Positions 8,371 to 17,548 are shown, numbered from the stretch's first letter. The stretch is DNA of 64,000 bases from Pedobacter polysacchareus (GCF_019802255.1 NZ_JAHYSS010000004.1:324621-388620); one strand, 5' to 3'. Notes: generated from the sequence alone by a model not told the origin. Numbers and translations are program-made.

Positions 8371-8529
8371 TTAGGAAAAAACAATCGCTCCAATAATCGT
8401 TGCCAGCAGCAAAAAGATCAGCACGATCCGATCTGCATTGATCCACTCTCTTTGCGTCAATGCCTTTTCAGTCTTTTCTTTCTTTTGCCTTGCAAAAACA
8501 TGAAATATGGAAAACGATTTACTTAACAT
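8371..8529 (-). CDS. Small single-pass membrane protein, 52 aa
   Basis: An ATG at 8529 opens a 52-codon frame: a basic, soluble N-terminal half (FHVFARQKKEKTEKALTQRE) followed by ADRIVLIFLLLATIIGAIVFS, a clean transmembrane helix at about residues 33-51 ending just before the stop. A strong intrinsic terminator follows 30 bases downstream. I do not recognise a family. The soluble-basic/hydrophobic design and terminator make it more likely real than chance; it lies in an otherwise gene-free 585-base gap between the DAC-like gene and padR. Confidence 0.55.
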   Translation of the reverse strand: MLSKSFSIFHVFARQKKEKTEKALTQREWINADRIVLIFLLLATIIGAIVFS

Positions 8530-8780
8530 AGGTAGATGTTTTTCTTAGATATGCTTGATTTAATGCAAACTGCGAGCCAAACTTGCGGATAAATGTTGGA
8601 ATGTTCATAAATTGTACTTTTCATTGATTTTTACATTTATTTAGTTCGTTTTTACACTCATTATCAGGTGTTTGGTGTGGTGTTTCCATTTGTACTGTAC
8701 TCTTTTTAAGCTTTTTCTATAAATCTGTTGTTTTAATTGCTCATGAAAATAATGTCGCTGATTTTCAGCTATTTATGTGT

Positions 8781-8788
8781 TATATTTG
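8781..8788 (+). promoter_or_regulatory. -7 element of the padR-pspC operon
   Basis: TATATTTG matches TAnnTTTG. The -33 TTTG is poor at the expected distance (GCTG). The predicted start (about 8792) lies at the left edge of the palindromic operator. Confidence 0.5.
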
Positions 8789-8790
8789 TT

Positions 8791-8827
8791 TTTATATAGT
8801 ACTATGCATTGCATATTACTATATAAA
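8791..8827 (+). promoter_or_regulatory. 37-bp palindromic operator upstream of padR
   Basis: Outer arms TTTATATAGTA (8791-8801) and TACTATATAAA (8817-8827) are exact reverse complements; between them ATGCA-T-TGCAT is a second perfect palindrome on the same centre (8809). Only one base pair (8802/8816) breaks symmetry. It overlaps the predicted transcription start, as expected for a self-regulated PadR repressor. Confidence 0.65.
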
Positions 8828-8844
8828 ACACATAACTTTGAATT

Positions 8845-9213
8845 ATGATAGCAGAAAATACACAAACACAAATGCGAAAGGGCATACTGGAATACTGTGT
8901 GCTCCTGATCATATCCAGAGGAGAGATCTATGCTTCTGATATTATCGCAGAATTAAAGTTGGCAAAATTGCTGGTGGTGGAAGGTACTTTGTATCCTTTG
9001 TTAACACGTTTGAAGAACAACGGCTTGTTGAGTTACAATTGGGTCGAATCGACTTCCGGGCCACCCAGAAAATACTACGTGTTAACCGAAGAAGGAAAAG
9101 CCATCCTTGGTCAGCTGGACCATACCTGGCAGGAATTGGCTTACGCCATCAATACCTCTAAAAAAGGAACATCTATGGAATCCGAAACCCAAATAAACCT
9201 AACCAAATCATGA
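8845..9213 (+). CDS. PadR-family transcriptional regulator
   Basis: A 122-aa PadR-type winged-helix repressor. Visible features are the N-terminal helix MRKGILEYCVLLIISRGEIYASDII, the recognition region LVVEGTLYPLLTRLKNNGLLSYNW and the wing GPPRKYYVLTEEGK. It overlaps the following pspC-like gene by 4 bases (ATGA), so the two are translationally coupled. This PadR-PspC pairing is common in Bacteroidota and suggests control of an envelope-stress protein. The 37-bp palindrome upstream is the likely autoregulatory site; the inducing ligand is unknown. Confidence 0.93.
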   Translation: MIAENTQTQMRKGILEYCVLLIISRGEIYASDIIAELKLAKLLVVEGTLYPLLTRLKNNGLLSYNWVESTSGPPRKYYVLTEEGKAILGQLDHTWQELAYAINTSKKGTSMESETQINLTKS

Positions 9214-10766
9214 AGAAGACTTTAAATATAAATATTGGCAACTCCATCATCCATCTGGAAGAAGATGCCTATGAGACGCTCACTGTTTACTTGAATGAAG
9301 TAAAACACCATTTTGCAAAAAATGCAGACGATTTCGAGATCGTAACGGACATAGAGAACAGGATTGCAGAGATGTTTGGAGAGCTATTGACGCAGCAGCA
9401 AAAGCAAGTAATCGATATTCAGGATGTGCAGTCGGTGATCGCCCAGATGGGTTCCGTTAAAGACTTTGAAAATTCGGAAGAGCAGGACGAAATACCGGGT
9501 AATCCGCAGCAGGCCATGCCCCCTCATGATGGGATAAAGAAATTGTTCCGTGATACGGATCAGGCTATGATCGCTGGTGTATGTGTTGGATTGGGACATT
9601 ACCTGAATATCGAAGCACGCTGGGTGCGTTTGGCGGCATTGCTTTCCATCTTTATGGGTGGTTCAGGAATTTTAATTTACCTGATCATGTGGATCGTAAT
9701 TCCTAAAGCAGAAAGCAAGTCTGATAAAATGGCTATGAGGGGAGAAGAAGCTAATTTGCGAGGTTTTATGAACAGTCACCAGAATCCTTTGGTAAAACAA
9801 TCCCGTGGTTTTCTTGCCGAGTTCTTTGAGTTTCTTGGGAACTTTATCAATGGCACTGGAAAGGCTGCGCTTAAATTGGTGGCTACTGCCATCGTCATCT
9901 TCGGTTCCTTTTTACTGCTAATGCTGATCATCAGTCTGGCGGGCGTATTTGGAGTATGGGATGCAGATGTCTACTCTTATTTCCCTTTCAGTATCATCAA
10001 TGAAGCTTATTTCAGCAAAATGATCCTCGCTGTTTTTGTGGTTTTCCTGATTCCAATCCTGGCACTGGTACTGTTTTCTATCCGGGTTGCTTTTAATGGC
10101 AAACCCATCCATAAAACAGTTTCTTTTGGCTTATTGGTGATTTGGCTGGCAGGTGTTGCGGTGTCAGTATTTTACATTGCTAAAGTAAGTGCTGAGTTTA
10201 AGGAAAGCGCGGAATTTGCACAGGTAAAGGAATTGGTGCCTCATCAGACGCTGGTATTGTCTGTTGATAAAACCAGGTTCTTCACGAAAGAAGACAGCTT
10301 GAACTACAAGATTGATCCGGTCAATTATAAAGGTCGCAGAATCTTAAAAGATGGCCGTGGGCCAATGGATCAGCCAAGAAATATGAACCTTAGACTAGAG
10401 AAAAGTGAGAACGGAAAAATGACGCTTTCGGAAAACTACAGTGCTATGGGGAAAACATTTGAGATGGCTTTGAAAAACGCGCAGAACATACATTATGATT
10501 TTCAGCAGCGCGATTCGGTATTGAATTTTAGTTCTGGTTTACAGCTGTTGAAGAAGGCGAATTATCGTGCTCAGGAAGTGCAGTTGGTTTTAAACATACC
10601 AGTGGGTACTCATTTAAAGATCAATCGCAATTTGAGAGAATACTTAACCGGGCACAATTACTGGGATTGTTATGCGGATGACAGCAAGGAGTTTTCGGAA
10701 TGGGTGATGACCGAGAACGGATTAGAATGTCTGAGTGAACGTATAGACGATCACTCAGACGAATAA
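9210..10766 (+). CDS. PspC-domain membrane protein
   Basis: A 518-aa protein. A soluble N-terminal region (about 1-105) is followed by a PspC domain (KKLFRDTDQAMIAGVCVGLG, then LAALLSIFMGGSGILIYLIM) at about 108-170, then three more hydrophobic helices between about 215 and 325, and a C-terminal soluble domain of about 190 residues with no recognised family. PspC proteins take part in phage-shock or envelope-stress responses. It is coupled to the PadR repressor by a 4-base overlap. Its stop lies only 6 bases from the convergent large gene. Confidence 0.88.
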   Translation: MKKTLNINIGNSIIHLEEDAYETLTVYLNEVKHHFAKNADDFEIVTDIENRIAEMFGELLTQQQKQVIDIQDVQSVIAQMGSVKDFENSEEQDEIPGNPQQAMPPHDGIKKLFRDTDQAMIAGVCVGLGHYLNIEARWVRLAALLSIFMGGSGILIYLIMWIVIPKAESKSDKMAMRGEEANLRGFMNSHQNPLVKQSRGFLAEFFEFLGNFINGTGKAALKLVATAIVIFGSFLLLMLIISLAGVFGVWDADVYSYFPFSIINEAYFSKMILAVFVVFLIPILALVLFSIRVAFNGKPIHKTVSFGLLVIWLAGVAVSVFYIAKVSAEFKESAEFAQVKELVPHQTLVLSVDKTRFFTKEDSLNYKIDPVNYKGRRILKDGRGPMDQPRNMNLRLEKSENGKMTLSENYSAMGKTFEMALKNAQNIHYDFQQRDSVLNFSSGLQLLKKANYRAQEVQLVLNIPVGTHLKINRNLREYLTGHNYWDCYADDSKEFSEWVMTENGLECLSERIDDHSDE

Positions 10767-10772
10767 GTCTTA

Positions 10773-13493
10773 TTATTTTACGGAGTAGCGGTAGACAAAG
10801 CGGCTTAAATTACCGAATTTGTCTACCCCTTCAATTACTGCTTTATACGTTCCTCTGCCATCGGCATTCCAATAGTCTAATACCAATGGTGCAGAACCAT
10901 TAAAATTCACTTTAGGGTTCCAATAAATAGTGGTTCTCAGGTCGTTGAAGTTATAGGTGTTTGCAGGATTGATATATTTAGGCATATAAAATTCGCGCTG
11001 TTTGCTGAATCCTTTCGGGTTAAATTTAAGCATGTTTTCCTTAGGAAGGATTTTCTTTAAATCAGCAAGGCTCATCGTGCTTTTCACTACTTTTTTAGTG
11101 TTTACTACCAGTACACCATTCGTGTTGTACATCCTGTTGATCGTACCCAGATCGTCTTTTGTGAAGACCTCTACAGATTCTACTTCTTTCGGATTTACCC
11201 CTAATAATGCCATATAATCCAGGGCCATTCCATTGATAAATATTTGTACTGGAACCCTGCTGCCGGATTGGTAATCACGGGTCACATAGAAATTGTTCTC
11301 AAAATACGTTAAACCCATGGCCATTGTCTGTAAACATAAGGCCAGAGAATTGCAGTCCTTTAACCGGTCTCCATCAATTACTGTGGCATTGATAGAACTT
11401 AAGCCAGAAAGACTTGGATGGTCTGCATGACTCGGTCTTTTCACTTTAGCACCTTCAATTTTTACCTCTTTTAAGGTACGTAAGAAGTTGTATTGTTTCT
11501 TGCTATTGTTCAGGTAAGCAGATAAAGTACTGTCGATATTGTCTGCAGATCCAACATGGCTGATGTTCTTTCCTACATCGGGTAATGGAGAGCCATCCAG
11601 TAAAATCATCAGATTAGAACCATTGGTGCTATATTTTGCATTAATCAGCACTTCTGAAGAATCTGGAATAACCAGGTTTCCAAAAGCAAAAATACCCGAA
11701 GGGCTGGTAATCGCTTCTGCAGAAATACTTGTCCCAGGAACCGTTAAACGTAGCGCACCCTTTCTTACTGGCATCCCTGTACGATCTCTCAATGTGCCTG
11801 TAATGCGCATATCTTGCTCTGGTAATAAAGTGATTGATGCAGGTTTACCTGTTAGCAGTTCTTTCATGGCAAATCTGCGGAAGCCCTGTGTTAACAGGAG
11901 CAGGTCTAAATCTGCCAGCTTTTTCTCATCTGGTTTAGTGAAATAGTAATTCGGTTTTTCCACATAACCTTGTAGGTCTGAAGTTAATAAAAGAGAGCTC
12001 AATATGGTAGTTTCTGAATCTTCATCAACCGGAACCTTCGTTTCGTCGGTTACGGATACAGAGTAAGTGCCTTCTAAAGGTTGTGTCGCATTTTTAGGAA
12101 TCACACTTAGTTTTACTTTTTGCCTTGGTTTATAGGTTGGCAAATCTGTTTTAAGGCTCAGATTCTCCTGTGTAGGATAATTGAATGCCAGACGTTCATT
12201 TAGCGGTTCTCCATTTTCAGCAATCAAAGTCACCTGTACGATTCCCGCTGGGAATTTTTCTTTAGGAATCTTTGCCGAGTTCACCTGTGTGGCCAGACGT
12301 GTTTTTGCGGCGTAATAGATGATCCCGCCTTGTGTACCTATAATAAAAAAGGTCTTTCCTTTATTTTGCTCAAAATATGGATCATTGGCAAGGATCTTCA
12401 GATTGAAATTAACTGGATCAGTATTGGTGATCTGGGTAATGATTCCTGAAGTATTTGCCTTTGGCAGATCAAAAGATTTCGTGCTGCCATCTTTGAAAGT
12501 CACATTCGCTTTATAAGTTTTTCCAGCTTCTGTGTTCAGGTAGAAGGAGCCCATTCCTAAAGCATTAGAGCTGAAGGAAGCCAAATTATTTCCTGCGTTA
12601 TCGGTAATGTTTCCGGTTAATGGTGCAGCAAGGCCCTTTGCATTCAGGGATTTGAAACTCATCCTTACGGCCAGTCCATTGACCAATTCTCCACCTTCCG
12701 GGAAAAATTGGAGGTCATTGTCTGATTTAACCGGTCTTAAAGGGAAAGAGGAAGTCAGGATTTCTTTTTCTGTCAGGCTGAGGTCTGTGATCAACTCTCC
12801 ATTGGTAATGAGCTCATTTTTTCTGGGCTCAATTTTGATTTTCAAAATTCCATTCTGATCTGTTGTCCCTTTTCCTTTACTTACCGTCTCATAATTAGAA
12901 ATGACCCTCCAGTTCACTACTTTATTCGCCTGTACCACTTTATCCGCATTCTTAAATTGAATAATCGCGTTGATGCTTTGGCTTTTATCAGTTTGGGTGC
13001 TGGTATAATTGAAGTGGGTGATCAGTTGCTTTTCTATCGCTTCACCAATTGGAATGGTCTTTTTGAAAAAATACTGATCGCTAAAATTCAGCATCCATAC
13101 TGTATAAGCCCTGATGAAATAGTTACCTTGTTTATAATTTCCAGGGGTTAATGGAATGTTTCCAGCAGCCACACTGTTTGTGGTTGGTAGTTTTAAAGTT
13201 TCTACCAATGAATCTCTTTCATTGATCACATCCACATAGACAATTTTACTGAGCTGCGATGGAATATTTTGCTCCATAGTCAGGTAAGCTTTAAACCAGA
13301 TTGTATCCGCAACACTATAATAGGGCTTGTCGAAATGTAGGTACACTTTCTCTATAGGCTGTTCGTCGGAAAGTTTTTTGGTTTTGCTAATGATGTTGTT
13401 TAAAACAACACTGTCCTGTTGTGCATTTGCAGAAAAGTGCAAAGTGGTGGATAGCAAAAGAAAGGCAATAACGAAGTTTATCAGTTTCATCAA
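10773..13493 (-). CDS. MG2-like / TonB-plug-domain surface protein
   Basis: A 906-aa exported protein (signal peptide ending near ANAQQ). It begins with an alpha-2-macroglobulin MG2-like domain (EKVYLHFDKPYYSVADTIWFKAYL at about 43-66), continues with repeated beta-sandwich segments, has a carboxypeptidase-regulatory-like insert near residue 580 (ITGTLRDRTGMPVRKGALRL) and a TonB-receptor plug-like part at about 690-800 (VDGDRLKDC... FINGMALDYM ... VESVEVF). There is no beta-barrel, so it is not a transporter; it is a Bacteroidota-typical cell-surface protein of unknown role. Its 5' side faces the candidate replication origin. Confidence 0.8.
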   Translation of the reverse strand: MMKLINFVIAFLLLSTTLHFSANAQQDSVVLNNIISKTKKLSDEQPIEKVYLHFDKPYYSVADTIWFKAYLTMEQNIPSQLSKIVYVDVINERDSLVETLKLPTTNSVAAGNIPLTPGNYKQGNYFIRAYTVWMLNFSDQYFFKKTIPIGEAIEKQLITHFNYTSTQTDKSQSINAIIQFKNADKVVQANKVVNWRVISNYETVSKGKGTTDQNGILKIKIEPRKNELITNGELITDLSLTEKEILTSSFPLRPVKSDNDLQFFPEGGELVNGLAVRMSFKSLNAKGLAAPLTGNITDNAGNNLASFSSNALGMGSFYLNTEAGKTYKANVTFKDGSTKSFDLPKANTSGIITQITNTDPVNFNLKILANDPYFEQNKGKTFFIIGTQGGIIYYAAKTRLATQVNSAKIPKEKFPAGIVQVTLIAENGEPLNERLAFNYPTQENLSLKTDLPTYKPRQKVKLSVIPKNATQPLEGTYSVSVTDETKVPVDEDSETTILSSLLLTSDLQGYVEKPNYYFTKPDEKKLADLDLLLLTQGFRRFAMKELLTGKPASITLLPEQDMRITGTLRDRTGMPVRKGALRLTVPGTSISAEAITSPSGIFAFGNLVIPDSSEVLINAKYSTNGSNLMILLDGSPLPDVGKNISHVGSADNIDSTLSAYLNNSKKQYNFLRTLKEVKIEGAKVKRPSHADHPSLSGLSSINATVIDGDRLKDCNSLALCLQTMAMGLTYFENNFYVTRDYQSGSRVPVQIFINGMALDYMALLGVNPKEVESVEVFTKDDLGTINRMYNTNGVLVVNTKKVVKSTMSLADLKKILPKENMLKFNPKGFSKQREFYMPKYINPANTYNFNDLRTTIYWNPKVNFNGSAPLVLDYWNADGRGTYKAVIEGVDKFGNLSRFVYRYSVK

Positions 13494-13934
13494 AATAGTT
13501 AAAAACGGTTAATATGGCTAATATATTCATTTATGGAGGGAATAGCCTTATGCTGAGTGATGTTTAACATATTTTTACATTTAAAAAAGGCGAAAGGAAG
13601 CAGAGTTTCTTTTTTGTAAATGTGGATTGTTTAATTGATTAAAGTGCTGATTGACTATAACTTAACAAGTTGTTATGGGCTTATCCACATAATTGTGTGG
13701 ATAAGCGAGGTATTTATGGATTACTGATGTGGAAAAACTCGAAAATGTAGGGGATTTTTAAAGGATATACACATTTAATTTTTGTTCTTACCATAGGTTT
13801 TGGAGGAGAATGTGAGTTATGTAAGACTTTAAGTTGCTGTATTTATGATGATTAACAAGTTACTCACATTAGGTTGTTCACATTTGATTGTGGATAAGAT
13901 CTGATGCTGTGGATAAACCACAGTTTTAGGCATA
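13494..13934. other. Candidate chromosomal replication origin (oriC): DnaA-box cluster in AT-rich gap
   Basis: A non-coding, AT-rich stretch with four perfect DnaA boxes (TTATCCACA or its complement) at 13681-13689, 13696-13704, 13889-13897 and 13908-13916. The first two form a perfect 10-bp inverted repeat with a 6-base spacer. One-mismatch boxes to TTATNCACA occur at 13728-13736 (TGTGGAAAA), 13765-13773 (ATATACACA), 13860-13868 (TTACTCACA) and 13874-13882 (TTGTTCACA). A 9-mer of this kind is expected about once every 130 kb counting both strands. The T/A-rich run 13560-13680 could be the unwinding element. No dnaA gene is in the window, which is not unusual for this phylum. Confidence 0.6.
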
Positions 13935-13975
13935 AAAAAACGCCTCTGTTTGCTGTTAAAGCATACAGAGGCGTC
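13935..13975 (-). terminator. Intrinsic terminator of the nitroreductase gene
   Basis: Stem ACGCCTCTGT (13940-13949) with ACAGAGGCGT (13965-13974), followed on the minus strand by a run of seven T. It lies 43 bases past the nitroreductase stop and separates that gene from the DnaA-box region. Confidence 0.8.
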
Positions 13976-14017
13976 TCTTAGATAGATTTAACAGCTTTTA
14001 ACTGTTAATAACCTTCC

Positions 14018-14650
14018 TTATTTAAATTCAATCAGGAAATCAGACATTGGAGTACGTACCTTTTTTAGGTTCACTAACCAGTCGCCAGTTTCTGATCTAT
14101 ATCCTAGAGGTAACAAAGTTGTGCTGCGCAATCCTCTTTCTTTTAATCCTAACAATTCATCTAATTGAGCAGGATCAAAGCCTTCCATTGGAGTCGCATC
14201 TACTTTCAATAAAGCGGCTTCTGCCAAAGCCACGCCGAAGCCAATGTAGGCTTGTTTTGCAGCATGATGGAAATTCTCTTCCGGTGTTTTTGCGGTATAC
14301 ATACCAATCAATCTGTTCAGGTAATCCGCATTGGCATCTGCTGGTAAACCACGCTCTATATTGCCTTGAGTAAATATGTGTCTGATGTTCTCTTCTGTAT
14401 AGTTATCCCATGCTGCAAAAATCAACAGGTGTGAAGAATCTGTAATCTGCTCCTGACCAAAAGCTATCGCTTTGATTTTTTCTTTTAATTCCTGGTTAGT
14501 CACTACAATTACTTTGAATGGCTGTAAACCAGAAGAAGTAGGTGCAAGATGTGCAGCTGCAACAATCTGATCAACTTTATCTTGCGAAACTTTTTCGCCA
14601 TTCATTTTCTTAGTGGCATAACGCCAGTTTAATGCTTCAATTAAGCTCAT
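14018..14650 (-). CDS. Nitroreductase-family NAD(P)H-dependent oxidoreductase (NfsB-like)
   Basis: A 210-aa FMN-dependent oxidoreductase related to E. coli NfsB. It shows the N-terminal FMN-binding RYATKKMNG, the AAHLAPTSSGLQPFKVIVV segment, and a C-terminal LLGLKERGLRSTTLLPLGYRS that contacts the flavin phosphate. Physiological substrate unknown (quinones, nitroaromatics or flavin). It is transcribed divergently from the FadL-like gene across 306 bases that contain an 18-bp palindrome. A strong terminator follows. Confidence 0.9.
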   Translation of the reverse strand: MSLIEALNWRYATKKMNGEKVSQDKVDQIVAAAHLAPTSSGLQPFKVIVVTNQELKEKIKAIAFGQEQITDSSHLLIFAAWDNYTEENIRHIFTQGNIERGLPADANADYLNRLIGMYTAKTPEENFHHAAKQAYIGFGVALAEAALLKVDATPMEGFDPAQLDELLGLKERGLRSTTLLPLGYRSETGDWLVNLKKVRTPMSDFLIEFK

Positions 14651-14848
14651 AATATATCTTTTATAATAAATATTCTTTTTCTTAGGCGTTAGTTATATAG
14701 CAACCAAATAAATAACACTGTTAGCAAATGTACGCATGTTACTATAATCTGTATTCATCTTTCTGGCTTTTTACTTTTAGATGATACTCGTTTATACCCA
14801 GACTGTACACTGTTATTCCTGATAGTTGTAAAATAACATTTGGATTAT

Positions 14849-14866
14849 TTTAGTTAATTAACTAAA
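14849..14866. promoter_or_regulatory. 18-bp perfect palindrome in the nitroreductase/FadL divergent region
   Basis: TTTAGTTAATTAACTAAA reads the same on both strands. It lies about 90 bases before the FadL-like start and 200 bases before the nitroreductase start. Spacing and symmetry fit an operator for a MarR- or TetR-type regulator, but no such gene is adjacent. Apart from this site the 306-base gap is AT-rich and shows nothing else I can name. Confidence 0.4.
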
Positions 14867-14956
14867 CTCGTTAATTATTATGCAAGCATAGCTAATTTAC
14901 TAAAACTCTATCTTACTATTATTGTTTAATAATTACCAATTTAATTCTAACCATAT

Positions 14957-16165
14957 ATGAAAAAGATTTTACTTAGTTGCTTGCTGGCCGTGCCCGTTCT
15001 GGGCTATTCCCAGTCTTTTCAGGTCAACCTGCAAGGACAAAAACAAACTGCCATGGGCGGGGCGGGGACAGGGCTGGCCTTAGATGAAGCCGCAGTGTTT
15101 TTCAACCCAGGTGCCGTATCCTTTCTGAAAAAGAATGGTGTACAGGCTGGAATCTCTCCATTGTACCTGAAAACAGCCTTCCGTGAGAATGGTTCCAATG
15201 TCACAGAATACAATAAAGATAAGATTGCAACCCCGATTATGGGGTATGCCGTATTCGGATCTCCTGAAAACAGGCTTCGCTTTGGTCTGGGAATTTACAC
15301 ACCTTTTGGTGGTGCCATGCACTGGAAGGAAGATTGGACCGGCAGATATTCAGTGACTTCGCTAGACTTGCAAGCCATTTATATCCAGCCAACCTTAAGT
15401 TTAAAGATTACTGATCACATCGGTATTGGTGGTGGTCTGGTTTATTCATTAGGAAAAGTAGACCTGAGAAAGGCCTTGCCTTATACCTTAAATGACGGCC
15501 GACAAGCTTCTGCAAAACTAAAAGGAGATGCTAAAGATTTTGGATGGAATGCAGGTATTTATGTGGAAACTGTATCTGGAGTCTCTATCGGGGTAACCCA
15601 CCGCTCGCAGGTTACCGCAACGGTTAAAGATGGAGACGCTATTTTTGATGTACCTGATGCGATCAGAGGCCGTGTGCCTACTAAATTTGGTGCAGAACTT
15701 CCTTTACCTGCTACTACGTCACTGGGTTTAGGTTTCCATCCTTCGGATAAAACGACACTTGCCCTGGATGTGAACTGGGTACATTGGAGTAAATATAAAG
15801 AGCTGGCTTTTGATTATAACAATAATTTTGTGTCGCCTCCTTCTCCAAGAAATTACCATGATGCTGCGGCATTGCGTTTTGGTATTCAAAATCAAACCAC
15901 CAATAGATTGGCTTTACGCGCTGGTATCGGCTATGCTTTTACCCCAGTAGGAAAAGGTTATGTGACGCCTGAAGTACCAGATGCGAACCGTCTTCTGCTG
16001 AGCGCAGGTATTGGGTTTAAAGCAACGGAGCGATTCAATATTGATTTCTCTTTCTTATATGAAAACGTGGAGAAAAGAAATGAAACAAATATTGAAACTC
16101 AGTTGAGCGGTGAGTTTAAAACACTGGCCTATATCCCGGGTATTTCTTTCTCTTATAAATGGTAA
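14957..16165 (+). CDS. OmpP1/FadL-family outer-membrane transporter
   Basis: A 402-aa outer-membrane beta-barrel of the FadL group, which lets hydrophobic compounds such as fatty acids through the outer membrane. A signal peptide (MKKILLSCLLAVPVLGYSQ) is followed by the family hatch region QGQKQTAMGGAGTGLALDEAAVFFNPGAVSFL (about 27-58), here split by no gap, and a barrel ending in ISFSYKW with the terminal aromatic expected for BAM insertion. The GDSL lipoprotein gene starts 23 bases after the stop, so the two probably form an operon handling a lipid or ester substrate. Confidence 0.88.
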   Translation: MKKILLSCLLAVPVLGYSQSFQVNLQGQKQTAMGGAGTGLALDEAAVFFNPGAVSFLKKNGVQAGISPLYLKTAFRENGSNVTEYNKDKIATPIMGYAVFGSPENRLRFGLGIYTPFGGAMHWKEDWTGRYSVTSLDLQAIYIQPTLSLKITDHIGIGGGLVYSLGKVDLRKALPYTLNDGRQASAKLKGDAKDFGWNAGIYVETVSGVSIGVTHRSQVTATVKDGDAIFDVPDAIRGRVPTKFGAELPLPATTSLGLGFHPSDKTTLALDVNWVHWSKYKELAFDYNNNFVSPPSPRNYHDAAALRFGIQNQTTNRLALRAGIGYAFTPVGKGYVTPEVPDANRLLLSAGIGFKATERFNIDFSFLYENVEKRNETNIETQLSGEFKTLAYIPGISFSYKW

Positions 16166-16188
16166 TCCACCTCTTCAGACAAATCACA

Positions 16189-17472
16189 ATGAACTCAAAA
16201 TATATTTTTAGAAGTATGATTGCGGTCGCTATTCTTGGAATGGCCTCCTGCAAACCCGAACTAAGCACGATTACTCCATCTAAAGGAAACGCTGATTTTT
16301 CCAGATATATCGCTGTGGGTAATTCCCTTACTTCCGGTTATGCCGATAATGGGCTGTATCTGGAAGGACAGAAAAACTCTTTTCCTGAAATGATAGCTGC
16401 TCAAATGAAAACAGTTGGTGGCGGTGCTTTTTATACCCCTTTCTTTAATGAATCTCAAGCAGATGGTTCTGGATATAAGATCCTGAAAGGTTTTACCCCA
16501 GCAGGTCTGCCAATTATTGGTGATCAGAATACAAAAACCGCGGTGCGTGCGACTGCACCTACGGTATTGTTGACTAAATATGTTGGAGAAATCAACAATT
16601 ATGGTGTTCCTGGAATTAAGCTGGTACATATCAATATCCCTCAATATGGTAACCTGAATAATTTCTACGAAAGAATGCTGCCAACAGATTTCCCTAATAA
16701 CACGAGCACTACCTACCTGAATTTCGTGACTTCAAAACCATTTACCTTCTTTAGCATGTGGTTGGGTAACAATGATATCCTGGGTTATGCGACCTCCGGA
16801 GGGGCAAATCCTGCAGACCAGCCTACAGATAAAAATGCATTTGCCAGTTTGTATGCGGATGCAGCAAATAAGATGACCGCGAATAATGCCAAAGGTGTGG
16901 TAGCCACCATACCTGATATTTTGAAAACACCATTTTTTAATACGGTTACTTTGAATTCTCTATTGGCTGCCGTACATGTTACTGCTCCAACCATTAATAC
17001 AATTTATATCAAAACAGGCAAGAATGCAACCAGAGCAGCTACTGTAAAAGACTATTTTGTATTGCCATTGTCATCAGCAAATCTTATTGGTACAGGAGCC
17101 GTTCCTTATGGTTTATTTCCTTCCAATCCAGTGGAAAGCCAATGGGTATTGGATGAAGATGAGGCTGGGATAGTTTCAGATTATGTAGCTTCTTATAATA
17201 CAACAATTAAAGCTGTGGCTGCAAACAAAGGCTTAGCAGTGGTGGATGCTTTTGCATTGTTAAGAGAATATGGTGCTGGTAAAGTGGTAAATGGCGTGCC
17301 AATTAGTGCGGCTTACATCACCGGAAATCTTTTCTCTTTAGATGGGATTCACCTCACGCCAATGGGTTACGCCTTAGTCGCCAATGAATTTATCCGATCG
17401 ATTAATTCGAAATATGGTTCTTCTATTCCAATTGTAGATGTAACGCGATACAGAGGGGTTAAATTCCCTTAA
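16189..17472 (+). CDS. SGNH/GDSL-hydrolase lipoprotein
   Basis: A 427-aa lipoprotein with an SGNH-type esterase/lipase fold. Start chosen at 16189 because it gives a proper lipoprotein signal (ILGMASC). Block I is GNSLTSGY near residue 45 (nucleophile Ser), block III is LGNND near residue 190, and the catalytic Asp/His pair is DGIHLTPMGY near residues 385-388. It would act at the outer membrane or periplasmic side. It follows the FadL-like porin closely, suggesting ester cleavage coupled to uptake; substrate unknown. A strong terminator follows the gene. Confidence 0.85.
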   Translation: MNSKYIFRSMIAVAILGMASCKPELSTITPSKGNADFSRYIAVGNSLTSGYADNGLYLEGQKNSFPEMIAAQMKTVGGGAFYTPFFNESQADGSGYKILKGFTPAGLPIIGDQNTKTAVRATAPTVLLTKYVGEINNYGVPGIKLVHINIPQYGNLNNFYERMLPTDFPNNTSTTYLNFVTSKPFTFFSMWLGNNDILGYATSGGANPADQPTDKNAFASLYADAANKMTANNAKGVVATIPDILKTPFFNTVTLNSLLAAVHVTAPTINTIYIKTGKNATRAATVKDYFVLPLSSANLIGTGAVPYGLFPSNPVESQWVLDEDEAGIVSDYVASYNTTIKAVAANKGLAVVDAFALLREYGAGKVVNGVPISAAYITGNLFSLDGIHLTPMGYALVANEFIRSINSKYGSSIPIVDVTRYRGVKFP

Positions 17473-17507
17473 TAAATACAGACTGAGCAACTGGTTTAGC
17501 TTTATAT

Positions 17508-17548
17508 AAAACAGGGTGTATCATTATTTCTGATACACCCTGTTTTTT
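17508..17548 (+). terminator. Intrinsic terminator after the GDSL lipoprotein gene
   Basis: Fourteen-base stem AACAGGGTGTATCA (17510-17523) with TGATACACCCTGTT (17531-17544) and a T run on the plus strand. Confidence 0.85.

Noticed and set aside
13681..13704. DnaA-box inverted repeat as an operator for the flanking genes
   Set aside because: Further perfect boxes 190 bp away and the lack of a close promoter make an origin more likely, though an operator role is not excluded.
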